Assembly: GCA_965644295.1 (NCBI GenBank)
Contig: CBFFRP010000135.1
Location: forward strand, 1 to 38,849
DNA length: 38,849 nucleotides
DNA from: Paraphysomonas bandaiensis
Lineage: Eukaryota; Chrysophyceae
Reading direction: 5' to 3'
Shown here: positions 9,829 through 20,454 of the stretch, one piece after another
Layout of the letters: each line of letters opens with the position of its first letter
Position numbering within the stretch: position 1 is the first letter of the stretch
The notes under the pieces: model-generated
Database searches by the model: none
What the model was told of the DNA's origin: nothing
Seen by the model: the letters and a program-made list of their open reading frames with translations, nothing else
Program-made: the position numbers and the translations under genes

Positions 9829-11687
9829 GCAGCTTCAGTTCTATCTGTGTAGAATTATTTACGAAAGAAAACACAATTGAATTCTACACATACCACATAC
9901 AGTACCATGGAGTAGCTGTAGTCCATATCTATCATGTGCAGGCCATAGTCTTAATTATACATACTGCTGTACCTGCTTAGCTTCTTCGTTCTTCAAGGGC
10001 GGTACTCCCTACGATGGTGTTATTTGGCGGATTTTCCTCCTATTTTTGAGAATTTTTACATAATTTTTGTATATACTGGACTATATTATATCCATACAGC
10101 AGGAGTATCTTCGAGGCCTCATGTACAATTACTGTGCAATTACGGTAGTATTACTTAGGCGACATGGACCCCGTTGCATTACACCTCCTAATTCAAGGGC
10201 AATAAAAGGAATGTATTTGGAAGAATCTCCCCACTATCCAGAATCTTATATACGACTTGGCGCAATCGAAACAGATGATGTCCTGATGCATGCATGCAGG
10301 ACAAGCGCGTACACTGCATATATACACTGAAATTTCCAAAGGCAGAAGAATACACTGCTGAAATTCAATTCGCTGCTGCTTCAATAGATTCAACACGTCC
10401 TTGGAAACGATTAGAGAGGAGCTGAGTAAGAGAATCATAAGGAAACGGAAAATAATATTTTAAACCCGGTAGAGAATATTGTGACAATTCCTGTTCAGAC
10501 ATAGCAGAATTACAAATCTGCTTTGCGATGGTGGCATAAATGTGACTGTCCGGTCATGAACTAAATCGGTTTCCCTTGACCACCAAAGACTGATCTTTCA
10601 TGCTAAACTTCTACTGCTTTGGGTTCCAATAACACACTTCGGTGGGTTTTTAAAGACACTCACTGCATCATGTCTGAAGACTGATGATGACGTAATGCTT
10701 TGACCCATATCTCATTCTATGTTATCAACGGTAGGATCAAAAACCTCTTAAGGCATTCACTGTAAGGATGAAAATCAGAAAATCAAGAAATTTATGATCA
10801 TTTTCGTTTTTGTTGTTTCAATTTATTGGCAAGTTTTCCCCCTCAGATGACTGCAAATCACAGTCACTTATTAAGTTGGAATATTTAGAGGTGGACATTG
10901 CTCATAGGGTCATATAGATATCGACACAGGTAAAGTAATTTTATAGTGCTTGACACGATCATGTTCTTAGAGTAGTGTTCCTATAGCATGTCTAGGTGTG
11001 GTTAAGTGTATTGGATGAATTTTGATTAAACACATGCGTGGTCGTTATAGCTTCATTGTGTGAGAGATGGGTGCACTTGAAACGACCGGGGTTGTAGGGA
11101 TCATCCTTGTGGCTACATTCTGATATATCATGAACGTGCCTTAAACACATACTCACCAGTTACCCCTAATACGCATATACAGCGTCTAACTAATAGAGTA
11201 TAGTAGCGCGTACGGTTTAGCCCTATCTCTAATCCCAGTTACTCCTCTTCTTAATACTTACTATGACTTCATACCAACTAGAAGAAGTGACTTAACAGAG
11301 CAATCTTGCTATCGTATTCCCTAACCGCTCAGACGGTCCCATACATGCACTACAATCTACTCTACGTACTGATATATGTACCATGCGTACTGCAAGAGAC
11401 ACGTACTTATGTACTATGTACTTATGCACGTGTGCTATACGAACTGTAGGCGTATGCACAGGTATACCACCGTATACCTCTCAATCTAACCTTTTACTTA
11501 ACCTACTACAATATGGGGTCTAAACTACTACAATAGCTTATCTTTCATTATTCTACTTACAACTCACTTTTTCCAGTCAAATGTCGCATATCAGAATCGT
11601 CACACACTGTCATAGAAAATTCTCTGCCCTACGATGGCAAATACAGTCCAACATAAAGTTTCACCCTATTAACCAGCTCCAAGCCCA
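9829..11687. other. Intergenic stretch, no supportable gene
   Basis: Only short ORFs occur, with no recognisable motif. One minus-strand ORF (10438-10193, 81 codons from an ATG) has a hydrophobic Leu-rich start and could be a first exon of the disrupted minus-strand gene, but I found no consistent link. The rest is AT-rich sequence with scattered stops in all frames. No tRNA or rRNA was seen. Confidence 0.5.
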
Positions 11688-13016
11688 ATGTCTCTATTGA
11701 GACCGTGGCTGAGTCACATCAGTGTGCCCAGGGCCTTTTACACTCCCTTACTGCTGCATTTTGTTGACCACCACGCTTCCGACAAATTACCTGTCACACC
11801 ATGTTGTACACGCTCCAAGCCCCCCTGCCTGGCCTTGCAACCTTCACCCTACTCAACTACTTCAGTTAAACCACGTGCCTGCACCAATGCAGCGCTGACC
11901 GCACCTATGTGCTATCCCCTCAGCAGACAACTTCGTCTCACCCATCGCTTTCTACGGCTACAACCTCTCAGAACATGGCTCGTGCGAGCAGGCTCACGAA
12001 AACGACCCCCATGGACCCCCTATGCAATCACTGAATACTCTCGATCCCTCTCAACTGTGCAACAGGGCTGCCTTCTGCCGCCCACTCAACCCAACCCAAC
12101 ATGGTTTGTCTGTGGTCCATCCACCCAGCAGGCTACCCCCTCACCCTGTTCACCTATCACCCCCACAGCCCATCCATCTCATTGGATAGACACTGTATTC
12201 CGCATACGGTATACTCGACTACTGTACTACTGTGTCCTACAGGATGTATACCATTCCGTGTATACCTCTACTGCTGTTGGACACATCACCATGTCCATGT
12301 ACCTGTATACCTGTACTGTTGGACACATCACCATGTCCATGTACCTGTCTACCTGTACTGCTGGACACATCACCAGCTCTCTCTCTCTGTCCAACACACT
12401 CATAACACCACTGCAGTGTCATACACACACACAGTACACTCTACCTCCTCCTAGAAAACCCCCGGACAAACTATCTCCCCTCCCTTCGTCTCTGATACCT
12501 TGCCGTCATCTTCCTTACACACATACTCTATGCCTCAGCCTGTACCCCCCTGCACCAACACAGACACTAACAAGGGCAGCTGAGGACGTCCGAGTGTCTC
12601 CTCCAGACCATCATCATCATCACGATCATCTCGTGCATAGGGCTATCAGAGTACTCGACCTCAGTGACTCTTGTTCTGTTGCGCAGTCTCACTCCCCTCA
12701 ATCAGATGTTGCCTCTCTTGCACCATCACACTCCCTCTCGACTCCCTGTAGCTGGACACACCGGATGACCCTCACATCCCACCCCTGTACAGCTATACAC
12801 CCTCTTGCATGTGTTCTCTACCGCTGGCTAAGACAGCAAAAGAGCCGATTTCGACGCTTCTTCACAGTAGGCCATAACCTTTTGCAAGACCTTCATCCAC
12901 ATACCTCCGAGCCACTTGGAACAATGCCTAAAGGAAGGCCACCAGATCGCCAATCTCAGAAGGGCATATTACTGTTTCCCCTAACTGCCATAAGGCTAAT
13001 AAGTCAGTCCCCGTGA
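11688..13016 (+). other. C/T-rich, G-poor tract with a doubtful 442-codon ORF
   Basis: The plus strand is strongly pyrimidine-biased here and has few G residues, which removes TAG and TGA codons and keeps one frame open for 442 codons. The predicted protein is rich in Pro, Ser, Thr, His and Leu, has a run of His near 12609-12626, no domain, and includes the product of the 42-bp tandem repeat as 14-residue repeats. A second frame is also open for 117 codons over the repeat, as expected from base bias rather than selection. I think it more likely non-coding or a fast-evolving low-complexity gene than an ordinary protein gene. Confidence 0.3.
12274..12375 (+). repeat. 42-bp tandem repeat, about 2.4 copies
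   Basis: The unit beginning CTGTTGGACACATCACCATG starts at 12274, 12316 and 12358, exactly 42 bp apart; the third copy is partial and begins CTGCTGGACAC. The unit length is a multiple of three, so it does not break the surrounding open frame. Confidence 0.85.
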
Positions 13017-13133
13017 GGTACATAAGGCTATCTATCATATAGCGAGTGGAGTCTCATCCCAAGAGGAGACCTCCAGATCACACGCGCCGGTGAGTCCCAG
13101 GACACACGATCATGGCGAGCCTCATAACACACA

Positions 13134-13716
13134 CTAAGAACGGAAGTGGTTGCACCTTGGTGCTTGCGGCGACGCACAAGCAGCTTCTGTAGCGTTAAAT
13201 AGTAGGATAAAAGAGTTTGTATTGATTAGTTACGGGTAGTAGTCTAACTAGTATGACTAGCATTCTTCTAGCCACTAATTGGTGCAGGCTTTCAACGCCT
13301 ATTGCTAAATAATCAGACATTCAATATACACACTGTCATTTCATACAATATAACCAGTTGCTAGTCTGTTCAACAGCGAGTGGTTGAAGACGATTATCAT
13401 ATGCTATACTAGATTACTTGTATAGCTTGACTATAACTATATTGGTGAATTGTTCTACGTTCTATCTGGTCGACCAATCAATATTTTTACTATACAATAA
13501 CACAATATATCAATATATTGTATATTGAAAGTCTTATTATTAGCAATAGGCGTTAAAAACCTGCACCGATTTCGTAGCTAGATGAATGCTAGACAAACTA
13601 GTTAGACCTCTACCTGTAACTAATCAGTACATACTTTTTTTATCCTACTATTTAATGCTACGGAAGCTGCTTGTGCGTCGCCGCAAGCACCAAGGTGCGA
13701 CCACTTCCGCTCTGAG
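13134..13716. mobile_element. Foldback (MITE-like) element with 197-bp terminal inverted repeats
   Basis: The left arm 13134-13330 (CTAAGAACGGAAGTGG...) is an imperfect inverted copy of the right arm 13520-13716 (...CCACTTCCGCTCTGAG). Both arms are 197 bp and surround an AT-rich 189-bp loop. Arm landmarks on both sides include GTTGCACCTTGGTGCTTGCG, a TAGTAGGATAAAA block and a CGCCTATTGCTAA block. Non-autonomous DNA transposons have this shape. Related arm sequence occurs at 17797-17930 and 27950-28115. No clear target duplication was found. Confidence 0.75.
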
Positions 13717-13741
13717 TTCTTAAGGTGAACACCCCGGATGC

Positions 13742-14054
13742 TTGACTTCAGCAGGCAGCCCAATACCCCGGATGCCCTTCAGGTGGGCCCTGTCCCGGAT
13801 GCCTGTGTATTCGTCAGGGCCCAAAGACGTCTACACAAGTGGCACTTATTGGTGTCCCTTGTACCACACAAACATTCGGCTATGCGTCAGCAGAAGAGTA
13901 TCTGCTGACTATGTTTGCGGCTCACGTTAGTTACCCAGAGAGAATCTCTCCGGTACTTATTCCCCAGAACACCACGAAAAGGTGCGAGTCCGACTTTGTT
14001 GAGGGATCAATATATTGTAATACACCAATACGTTGGCCCTGGGCCCTGAGATAA
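13742..14054 (+). pseudogene. Repeat-borne ORF, frameshifted copy
   Basis: Next to the foldback arm, two overlapping plus-strand frames (13742-13930 and 13839-14054) together match the minus-strand ORF at 27936-27667: first MTSAGSPIP, VYSS and KDVYTS in one frame, then CTTQTFGY, AEEYLL and FAAHVS in the other. A frameshift near 13840 splits this copy, so the intact ancestor would have read through. The family is unknown; a decayed transposon-encoded protein is most likely. From 14055 to 14475 nothing else is seen. Confidence 0.5.
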
Positions 14055-14475
14055 GTTGAAATGTATTGGCTATTGGTTGTATAAGATCGTGTCCATCTAA
14101 TAAGGCAGTAGTAGAATTGACAATAGCAATAGAGTGAGTGTTGATCACAACTTTAATATATTGAGAGTGTGTAGCATTTGAATTCAGTTACTTAATTCGA
14201 AGCTTTGAAATATCAAGAAGCGATACTTCACTGTCCTCATAAACTAAACTCAGCAAGTTTTCATGTATTTATTGCAAGCCCAAGTGATATATAATATATA
14301 AATCTTTCTTATCTTTAAGTATTCACTCTCGTGTATTATATGCAAAACAACATTATTCACAAAATCTGTTGATCAGAAAAATACATCTTTCATAGTGCAA
14401 CCATATTAGATAAATGCACAGAATACTCCGTAAATACCACTATAACAAATAAAATGCAAAAATTTGCACTGAATA

Positions 14476-16047
14476 TCATGTGTTATCTCCACATACTAAT
14501 TCTTTGCTTTGTGAATACTGCTCTGCCAAACAGAGTCGCTCAAAAGGCAGACTGTCATTGACAGAAATATTGTTGGGTACCGCAACTCTTAGCCATCGAC
14601 GCCGCCTCACAACGTCTGTTGTTTGAGGAGCTGGGTGTGATCTATTTTCCCGACAACGTACCCTCAGGTCAGCGAATGACCGCCCATAGGCCCATGATTT
14701 GTCTCCAACAGAGGTATAAGACTTACATAGCGTCCATTTCCATGGGGAATGGGTACCAATACTGTCTGTGTTCACTCCTACAGCTTCAGATTCTTCACAC
14801 CAGTGATAACCTTCTGGTGGATCAGCCCTTCGTAAATATCTATCGGGGTACTTAATGCCCTCTGCGTTCGCCAACTTAGCGCAGTCATTTGGGAGAAGGT
14901 TTAGACAGCTCCAACCCTTCAGAGGAATATAACGCTGATGTTCAAACACCTCCACCAACATCATATTAGGGATGCTAGAATCGGGGCTCGAAATAGGATG
15001 ACAAAAGTGCAGCACATAAAGCGCTTGAAGATGGTTATTCGACACTGTATGCTCGCCAGGAGATAGTGTGCGACGAATGCGCGCCCATATGGTGTTGTCG
15101 TTAATGTAAAACGCCGGGGACTGACGACGTTGAGCCCGTGCATATGTCGGTGAAGATTGGTGTTCAACCACCGCCGACTTTAATGTTTCACCACTTTCAG
15201 GTGAACTATCTAAAATATTTCCAGTAGGGGACAAGCAATTAAACACGTACCGCACATCTTCTTTGCAGCATTTTATCATGAAGTGAATAGCTGCGATCCA
15301 ACGATACAGGTCGTCCTCATTCTCAGGTGAAAGGCGCAGAGCTAATACAATACCTGTCTCCGGTTCAATCGTAAGCAATGAGAAACCGCATTGCTGGCCA
15401 TCGTATCCCGGAGGAAGCATAACAACTCTGGTTTCGTCGTCAATCCTTTTCTCCCCCTTCATCACACCGCCCTCAGATTCATAATACCGAAGTCGGTTTT
15501 CCGTCAGTTCAAACCAGCGGCGTTTCCATGACTTCACACGGCTACCTTGCTTAATCAGAAAACCGGAGTGTTTGGCCTCCAATTCCAAGTCGCACTCAAC
15601 GTCAAAGCTACTTGCAAAAATAGTGTTCATGCCCCCAACACTAGGAACAATAAGGGAGCTAGCTCGATCCACTGAATATCCACTACAAAAATTTTCTGAT
15701 GGACGATAAGATCCGTTAATTGACTGAATCAAAGCTATCATCCAAGCTTCTAAAGACGGCATGTCAAAGGCGGACATCACGAAATCTTTATCAGATCCAG
15801 AGGGGTCACGCAGAGTAAACACAAACTGACGTTTCGACTCCGGTTCCTGGGATTCAACTACAGATGACGGGGTGATGATGAACTTCTCCTTTAGAACTGA
15901 CTCTGTCTCGTCTCCGTATATTAACAGGCGGCCGTTGTCGATCACCGCCCACCGTAACTGCCACATACCAACAATGGGACTTTTTTTCTCCAGAAATCCC
16001 GAGTAACTGACATCCCATTTATGGGGAATGTTTCCTGCTTCATCCAT
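14476..16047 (-). CDS. Tandem PH-domain protein with C-terminal DysF (peroxin/dysferlin) domain
   Basis: This single-exon gene encodes 523 residues. PH1 spans about 15-112 (YSGFLEKKSP...WQLRWAVI...LEAWMIALIQS) and PH2 about 158-262 (KHSGFLIKQG...WKRRWFEL...DLYRWIAAIHFM); both keep the basic beta1-beta2 strands and C-terminal helix Trp, and PH domains bind phosphoinositides or protein partners. A low-complexity linker follows. Residues 363-425 match the DysF-N half (EVFEHQRYIPLKGWS...YHWCEES) and 448-489 the DysF-C half (WAYGRSFADL...VVRRRRWLRV), the module of fungal Pex30-type peroxins and TECPR1. The likely role is at a membrane contact site or in membrane remodelling, on the cytosolic face; no transmembrane segment is seen. 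It stops at TGA and is divergent to the pseudouridine synthase gene. The start is the first ATG, with no upstream extension in frame. Confidence 0.85.
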   Translation of the reverse strand: MDEAGNIPHKWDVSYSGFLEKKSPIVGMWQLRWAVIDNGRLLIYGDETESVLKEKFIITPSSVVESQEPESKRQFVFTLRDPSGSDKDFVMSAFDMPSLEAWMIALIQSINGSYRPSENFCSGYSVDRASSLIVPSVGGMNTIFASSFDVECDLELEAKHSGFLIKQGSRVKSWKRRWFELTENRLRYYESEGGVMKGEKRIDDETRVVMLPPGYDGQQCGFSLLTIEPETGIVLALRLSPENEDDLYRWIAAIHFMIKCCKEDVRYVFNCLSPTGNILDSSPESGETLKSAVVEHQSSPTYARAQRRQSPAFYINDNTIWARIRRTLSPGEHTVSNNHLQALYVLHFCHPISSPDSSIPNMMLVEVFEHQRYIPLKGWSCLNLLPNDCAKLANAEGIKYPDRYLRRADPPEGYHWCEESEAVGVNTDSIGTHSPWKWTLCKSYTSVGDKSWAYGRSFADLRVRCRENRSHPAPQTTDVVRRRRWLRVAVPNNISVNDSLPFERLCLAEQYSQSKELVCGDNT

Positions 16048-16457
16048 TTATTTCCACATGCCGGTATGAGATGCTTATTTACTGGAATGCCTGGTATCTA
16101 TGTGACCTTGAAGGAAATGATTAGAGCAGACAGAGTAGGCTACAAGTACACCAGGCAGTATATACGATCGTACCACGGCACGATAGTACAGTAGGATTTC
16201 CTAGCATGGAGTACACTGCTTGCTCTGTTCTCGAAAATCCCCTCTTTTGTGCCTACAATAGCCTATTTTTTATAGTGAAGCAGTTGCAAAATCGAAAGAT
16301 ATTGATGATAAAAAAATCACAAAATCCCCATATTTTCAAGGATTGAGACCAACAGAAATAGGGGTTTACAATAGTAGAGTTTTATGGAGGGAGTAATTTG
16401 GAATGAAGAGACTGACTCATCATCCAGGAATTCATTGCATCGTTAGGTATCTAGTGA
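16048..16457. promoter_or_regulatory. Shared divergent promoter region
   Basis: 410 bp separate the start codons of the PH-DysF gene (minus) and the pseudouridine synthase gene (plus). It includes a T-rich block (CCTATTTTTTATAG, near 16261) that is the best TATA-like candidate, but no element is certain. No ORF of note. Confidence 0.4.
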
Positions 16458-17504
16458 ATGAAGAAGCGACGCAATACCCCTACTAATGGGGATGACTATT
16501 CTAATGCTCCTAACAGTAAGCCTAAAAAACAAAAGTATCACACAATAGACGGGACACCTACAGTTCAAAACATTGATCCTCAGGGGCCTTATTTATGGCC
16601 AATTCGTGGACCACCGTTGGCTAGATGTGCTCCTGTATGTATAGAGGATGTGGGGAATAGAATTATATTTCGAAATGATACTTATATTGTGATAGACAAG
16701 CCCCCAGATGTGTCTATGGACGGCTGTGCTGACATCACGGCTGAGTCAATCGTTCGCCACTGGTGTAGTAGCAGTCCTAGTGGGGCGCTACCATCTCACC
16801 CGTTAAGATGGTGCCATCGTCTTGACTTTGGAACCTCTGGTATTCTTGTATTAGGTTTGACCAGGGCTGCAGCAGCTGCTGCTGGCGAAGCCTTTTCCGC
16901 ACGAACCACCAGCAAAGAGTACTTAGCCGTAGCGTGTGGCAGGGTGGATGCCATGTTTTACCCTGTCGTTAAGTCTTCTGCATGTGGTGTGGGCGCCCAT
17001 AGGAGGCCAGATGACCCCCCTGGTGTTTTTGTGATAGATGCTCCTATCGGGCCCGTAGCACCTGGTGATTTCCGCATGCAGGTATACGAATTAGCCTCGA
17101 ACGTGAATAAAACTCCAAGTAATGGTGTAGTTTGGGGAGGAAGTAAAGGTGTTCGTCCTGCTCGCACGGTGGTAGAGATCCTTGGTGTGTGTAAATATTT
17201 AAACTCTACAGTGACACGCCTCCGACTGAAGCCGGAGACTGGCCGCCGGCACCAACTACGGGTACATATGGCGCATCTGGGGCATCCCCTTGTCGGTGAC
17301 GCCACATATGATGGAGGACGTATCGCAGGAGAAGCACCACGAATGATGCTTCACGCTCAGAGACTTTCTTTGCCTCTTTCTGGGGGTGAAACATTGACAG
17401 CCTCTACTCCAGACCCTTTCCCACAGGATTCCCATTCCGATGAATTGAAACCGGTCGTTTTAACTAATATATCAGAGTGCACGGCATGTATTCTACACAA
17501 ATGA
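16458..17504 (+). CDS. RluA-family RNA pseudouridine synthase
   Basis: This single-exon gene encodes 348 residues. The enzyme isomerises uridine to pseudouridine in RNA. Family hallmarks are present: a [12 protein letters not shown] motif near 78-89, the catalytic loop H120-R-L-D123 within [13 protein letters not shown] (D123 is the nucleophile), [12 protein letters not shown] near 152-163, and the conserved [20 protein letters not shown] block at 258-277 followed by VGDATY and [11 protein letters not shown]. The N-terminal 45 residues are basic and unstructured, with KKRR and KPKKQK, possibly a nuclear or nucleolar signal; no S4 domain is seen. The closest type is eukaryotic RPUSD/PUS-like RluA proteins. 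Which RNA and which site are unknown. It ends at TGA; the start is the first ATG after the divergent promoter. Confidence 0.9.
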   Translation: MKKRRNTPTNGDDYSNAPNSKPKKQKYHTIDGTPTVQNIDPQGPYLWPIRGPPLARCAPVCIEDVGNRIIFRNDTYIVIDKPPDVSMDGCADITAESIVRHWCSSSPSGALPSHPLRWCHRLDFGTSGILVLGLTRAAAAAAGEAFSARTTSKEYLAVACGRVDAMFYPVVKSSACGVGAHRRPDDPPGVFVIDAPIGPVAPGDFRMQVYELASNVNKTPSNGVVWGGSKGVRPARTVVEILGVCKYLNSTVTRLRLKPETGRRHQLRVHMAHLGHPLVGDATYDGGRIAGEAPRMMLHAQRLSLPLSGGETLTASTPDPFPQDSHSDELKPVVLTNISECTACILHK

Positions 17505-17796
17505 CAATGCTATTAATAACTGCGTACTGGAAACGTTGTAGGACTAAAATGTACTGAAATTAACCTTGCATAATATGAAAACATTATGCAAGCTCTGCTT
17601 ACTTGTCCAAGAAAGAATTATAATTATTCTTCTAAAAAACACTTATCAGGGCTGCTGACAGTTAAATTTGCGATAATTGAAACTGGGACAGCAAATAATA
17701 ATTGCAATTATAATTTTGGGATTAAAGCCGATTATCCCGGAGAGGTGAATGCTTGCTTCAGTTATTTGAATTGAGTCTACTATGCTCTTGCAGTGA

Positions 17797-17930
17797 TTGT
17801 CTGATTATTAGCATTGGGCGCGTAAGAGTCAGAACTAATGTAGCAAAATAATTTAACTCACTAGTGCTTAAAACTGGCATCCTACTATTTAACATTACGA
17901 AAGCATCAAGGTGCAATCACTTTTGCTCCA
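17797..17930 (+). repeat. Partial copy of the foldback-element arm
   Basis: It shares ordered blocks with the right arm at 13520-13716: a TCTGATTATTAGCATTGGGCG block, CATCCTACTATTTAACATTACG and CATCAAGGTGCAATCACTTT. Divergence is visible, so this is an older copy. Confidence 0.55.
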
Positions 17931-17998
17931 GCATTCAAAGCAAATGCAGCGAGCAAGCAGAATGTTGATATACCTGACATCTGCTACTTCAAAAGTTT

Positions 17999-18191
17999 TG
18001 AGTCTTTAAGGTGAACATCCCACATGCTTAACAATACCCCGGTTGACCTTGAGGTGGCCTATTCCTGAATACATTCAAACTTGCTACTTTCGTATAACAG
18101 GCATCCGGGACTGCGCCCACCTCAAGGGCAACCGGGGCATTGAGTTTCCTACTAAAGTTAAGCATATGGGAAGTTCACCTTAAGGACTCAA
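17999..18191. repeat. Foldback repeat containing the sub-arm module
   Basis: The left arm from 17999 (TTGAGTCTTTAAGGTGAAC, ACCCCGGTTGACCTTGAGGTGG) is an inverted, imperfect copy of the right arm ending at 18191 (CCACCTCAAGGGCAACCGGGG, GTTCACCTTAAGGACTCAA). The same module (TTAAGGTGAACA, ACCCCGGATGCCCTTCAGGTGG) occurs once at 13718-13790. Confidence 0.65.
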
Positions 18192-18210
18192 ATATCCTGA
18201 AGTCCTGAAG

Positions 18211-18399
18211 TTATGTTTGTAACACCCTCCTATTGGTGTCAGCATCATCTAATACAGTAACGAGTGCAATATCTCTGACGCGCTGCTCATCAGCACTCGA
18301 TATCGACTGTTGTTCTTCATTAATCATTGCTCTGATCCTTCTCAGAGCTAAATGAAACAGGCTAGAGTCATGAACCTCCATTTTAGGTTCTCCCTCCAT
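18211..18399 (-). CDS. Possible small protein, unrecognised
   Basis: A 62-codon ORF from an ATG in a good context (ACCATGG) with mixed charged and hydrophobic, helix-prone composition (FHLALRRIRAMINEEQ). No domain, no splice extension and no homologue is recognised. It sits beside a foldback repeat, so it may be transposon-derived or spurious. Confidence 0.25.
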   Translation of the reverse strand: MEGEPKMEVHDSSLFHLALRRIRAMINEEQQSISSADEQRVRDIALVTVLDDADTNRRVLQT

Positions 18400-19681
18400 G
18401 GTACTAATAGATAAATAACAATGAATATGACTACAACTACAATAATACTATCTACAAGCAACTTCCAGAGTACAGAAATTGCATCTTATTATCTATAATC
18501 AATATATACATATGATTCCCTGGCCAGTGGAAGGCCTGCAGGAATGACCTTCATCCATATGCATTACTAATAGCTCAGCCTGATCACAACTGATTCATCA
18601 CCAATGCATAAGGGAAGATACATTCACTATTCTCATTGTAGTTGAAGCCTTGTATACGTTCTTCCAAGTACAGTTCAATATACAATAAGTACCTAATGAA
18701 ATACATAAGTACAACTGTTTTACTGGATAATCTGGCAATACACGTCTATCAGCGTGGATATCAAACCCGGAATTCTCCAGTAAACTTCTCCAGCCTTAAG
18801 CATTAATATATATATATAATAAGAACATATACATATAAATCATCAATTATAATATCTTCACCATTGAACTTCATTATTGGTAATCCTGTCTTGCTTTGTC
18901 TTTTGAATAGGTATATAAGTATAAATGATAAGCATAAACATATTCATAATATATCATATAGCTTAATGTGAGATATGGTAATAACAATCATATTCAACCT
19001 ATGTTGCACATATAGTATGTACAAACTTAAACATATACAATAGAGAGCTCATATAGCATAAAATAACCAGATATGGCTGGTTATTACATGTTTCTGAAAG
19101 CTAATCGACAGTTGTGGCCGGATGCATGCATATTTCTATTAATTTTGATTGAATATGATAACGTTGACGTCACCGATGGTGGCTCAGAGGATGAGTATGA
19201 AGAAAATTGTGATGAGCTAAGCACTAAGCTGCAGCTAGAGTCGTTGCTTGTCAACGTAGTTGGTTGTTGGTTTAGTTATTAGTTATCATGTGTACTAAAA
19301 TTGGAATCTATGGATGTATTTACTTACTGATTAATGATACCAACATACTGCAATAGTATTGTTGGGTTGTTCCAATACCTCCATCAATAGTATTGACGGT
19401 ACGCTATCTAACTATAGTATTGCAATGCACACTATATTGTTCCTTAGCCCTGTTAAGATTATAGAGACGCACGAGGAAATATTTTTGTCTTGTTAATCTA
19501 TGTTTTCATTTACAAATACTATATTTTTATAAAAATTCTGAGTCGTATTTTAATTTACTGGTATAGTCAGGATTTGAATACTCTCTGTAACGTTGACCAG
19601 AAAAAGGATTCACACATTTCAATCTAATATTTACACTGCAAGGTACAATATATAACAGAAGTCTTCCCATTCTTCAACCCT

Positions 19682-20110
19682 TTAATAATTCCTAATTCTT
19701 TGGCGAATCGGACGAGGATAAAACTCGTTTAAGTCCTGCAATAGACATGCAGTTTAACAATAGACTCATTTCAGCACATGTCAAAGTAATACCTCCAAAA
19801 CAGATATGAAAGTATCATCAGCTAATGTCGGAGGAAGTGACAAATACGTAGGACTTATTTCAAGCCATTCCTCAGGAAGAAGAACAGCGTTAAACTTTTC
19901 TTCTGCTAACCGCGCTCTGTCACGGAATGAGTTCTTACCATCAGGGGAATGATCAACTCGAGATAGCGATTTAATTTGATTTATCATAGGGTCCGTCAAG
20001 ATGTTGTTCGACAGCCTTTTCTCCATAGTGTTGTTACTTTCCTTGTCGCTCCACACACTGTTAAATAAACATAAATGAGAAGCAAGTGGATGAGTGCGCA
20101 GATCATGCAT
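19682..20110 (-). CDS. Small two-exon gene of unknown function
   Basis: Exon 1 is 20110-19793 and exon 2 is 19735-19682; the 57-nt intron (GTATTA...TATTGCAG) lies between codons. Splicing replaces an immediate stop with an ending EDLNEFYPRPIRQRIRNY, giving 123 residues and a TAA stop. The protein is soluble, charged and partly helical (RDRARLAEEKFNAVLLPEEW); there is no signal peptide or membrane segment. I do not recognise the family. It is head-to-head with the MLKL-like gene, 344 bp away, so the two may be co-expressed. The good splice signals and sudden gain of frame make it likely real. The start ATG is immediately preceded by a TATAG that could also be an acceptor, so an upstream exon is possible. 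Confidence 0.6.
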
Positions 20111-20454
20111 CTATAAATATCCCACTTTTACGAATATTTGGATCGCCGTAAACCGTATAACGGGCTGGCCGAACAATAAAATGTTCGGAAAATTGGATTA
20201 TCTATAAATATCCCTGATTTTCGTGGAAACAATAAAAAACAGTGTGGGAGTTCTGTCATTTTCCTTGCGGTACTGTATGATCGAAGTAAAAAAAACTACA
20301 TCCACATATACGAAGATGTAGAGACTGCAATGTCAAGTATAGCATACACAGATCCAGATATATCGAGAGCTGTCGATACAATTGCAGTCATCCACCCATA
20401 TCCAAACATCTCCTGTGTTGATTATCTGTGTTGATTATTTATTTGAGGAACAGT
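20111..20454. promoter_or_regulatory. Divergent promoter region with a 13-bp direct repeat
   Basis: CTATAAATATCCC occurs at 20111-20123, abutting the start codon of the minus-strand gene, and again at 20202-20214. Its TATAAATA core looks like a TATA box. An interrupted palindrome GAACAATAAAATGTTC lies between them. Function is inferred from position only. Confidence 0.35.

Larger units (their letters stand above)
17505..19681. other. Intergenic repeat-rich stretch
   Basis: No strong gene. 17797-18191 carries sequence related to the foldback family (next entries). From about 18420 to 19680 the sequence is AT-rich with microsatellite-like TA runs. A 69-codon plus ORF at 19073-19282 has an acidic segment (GGSEDEYEENCDE) but no other support. 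Confidence 0.6.

Noticed and set aside
10680-10790. Possible C/D snoRNA (TGATGATGA with a nearby CTGA)
   Set aside because: No terminal stem, no correctly placed D box and no clear guide segment.
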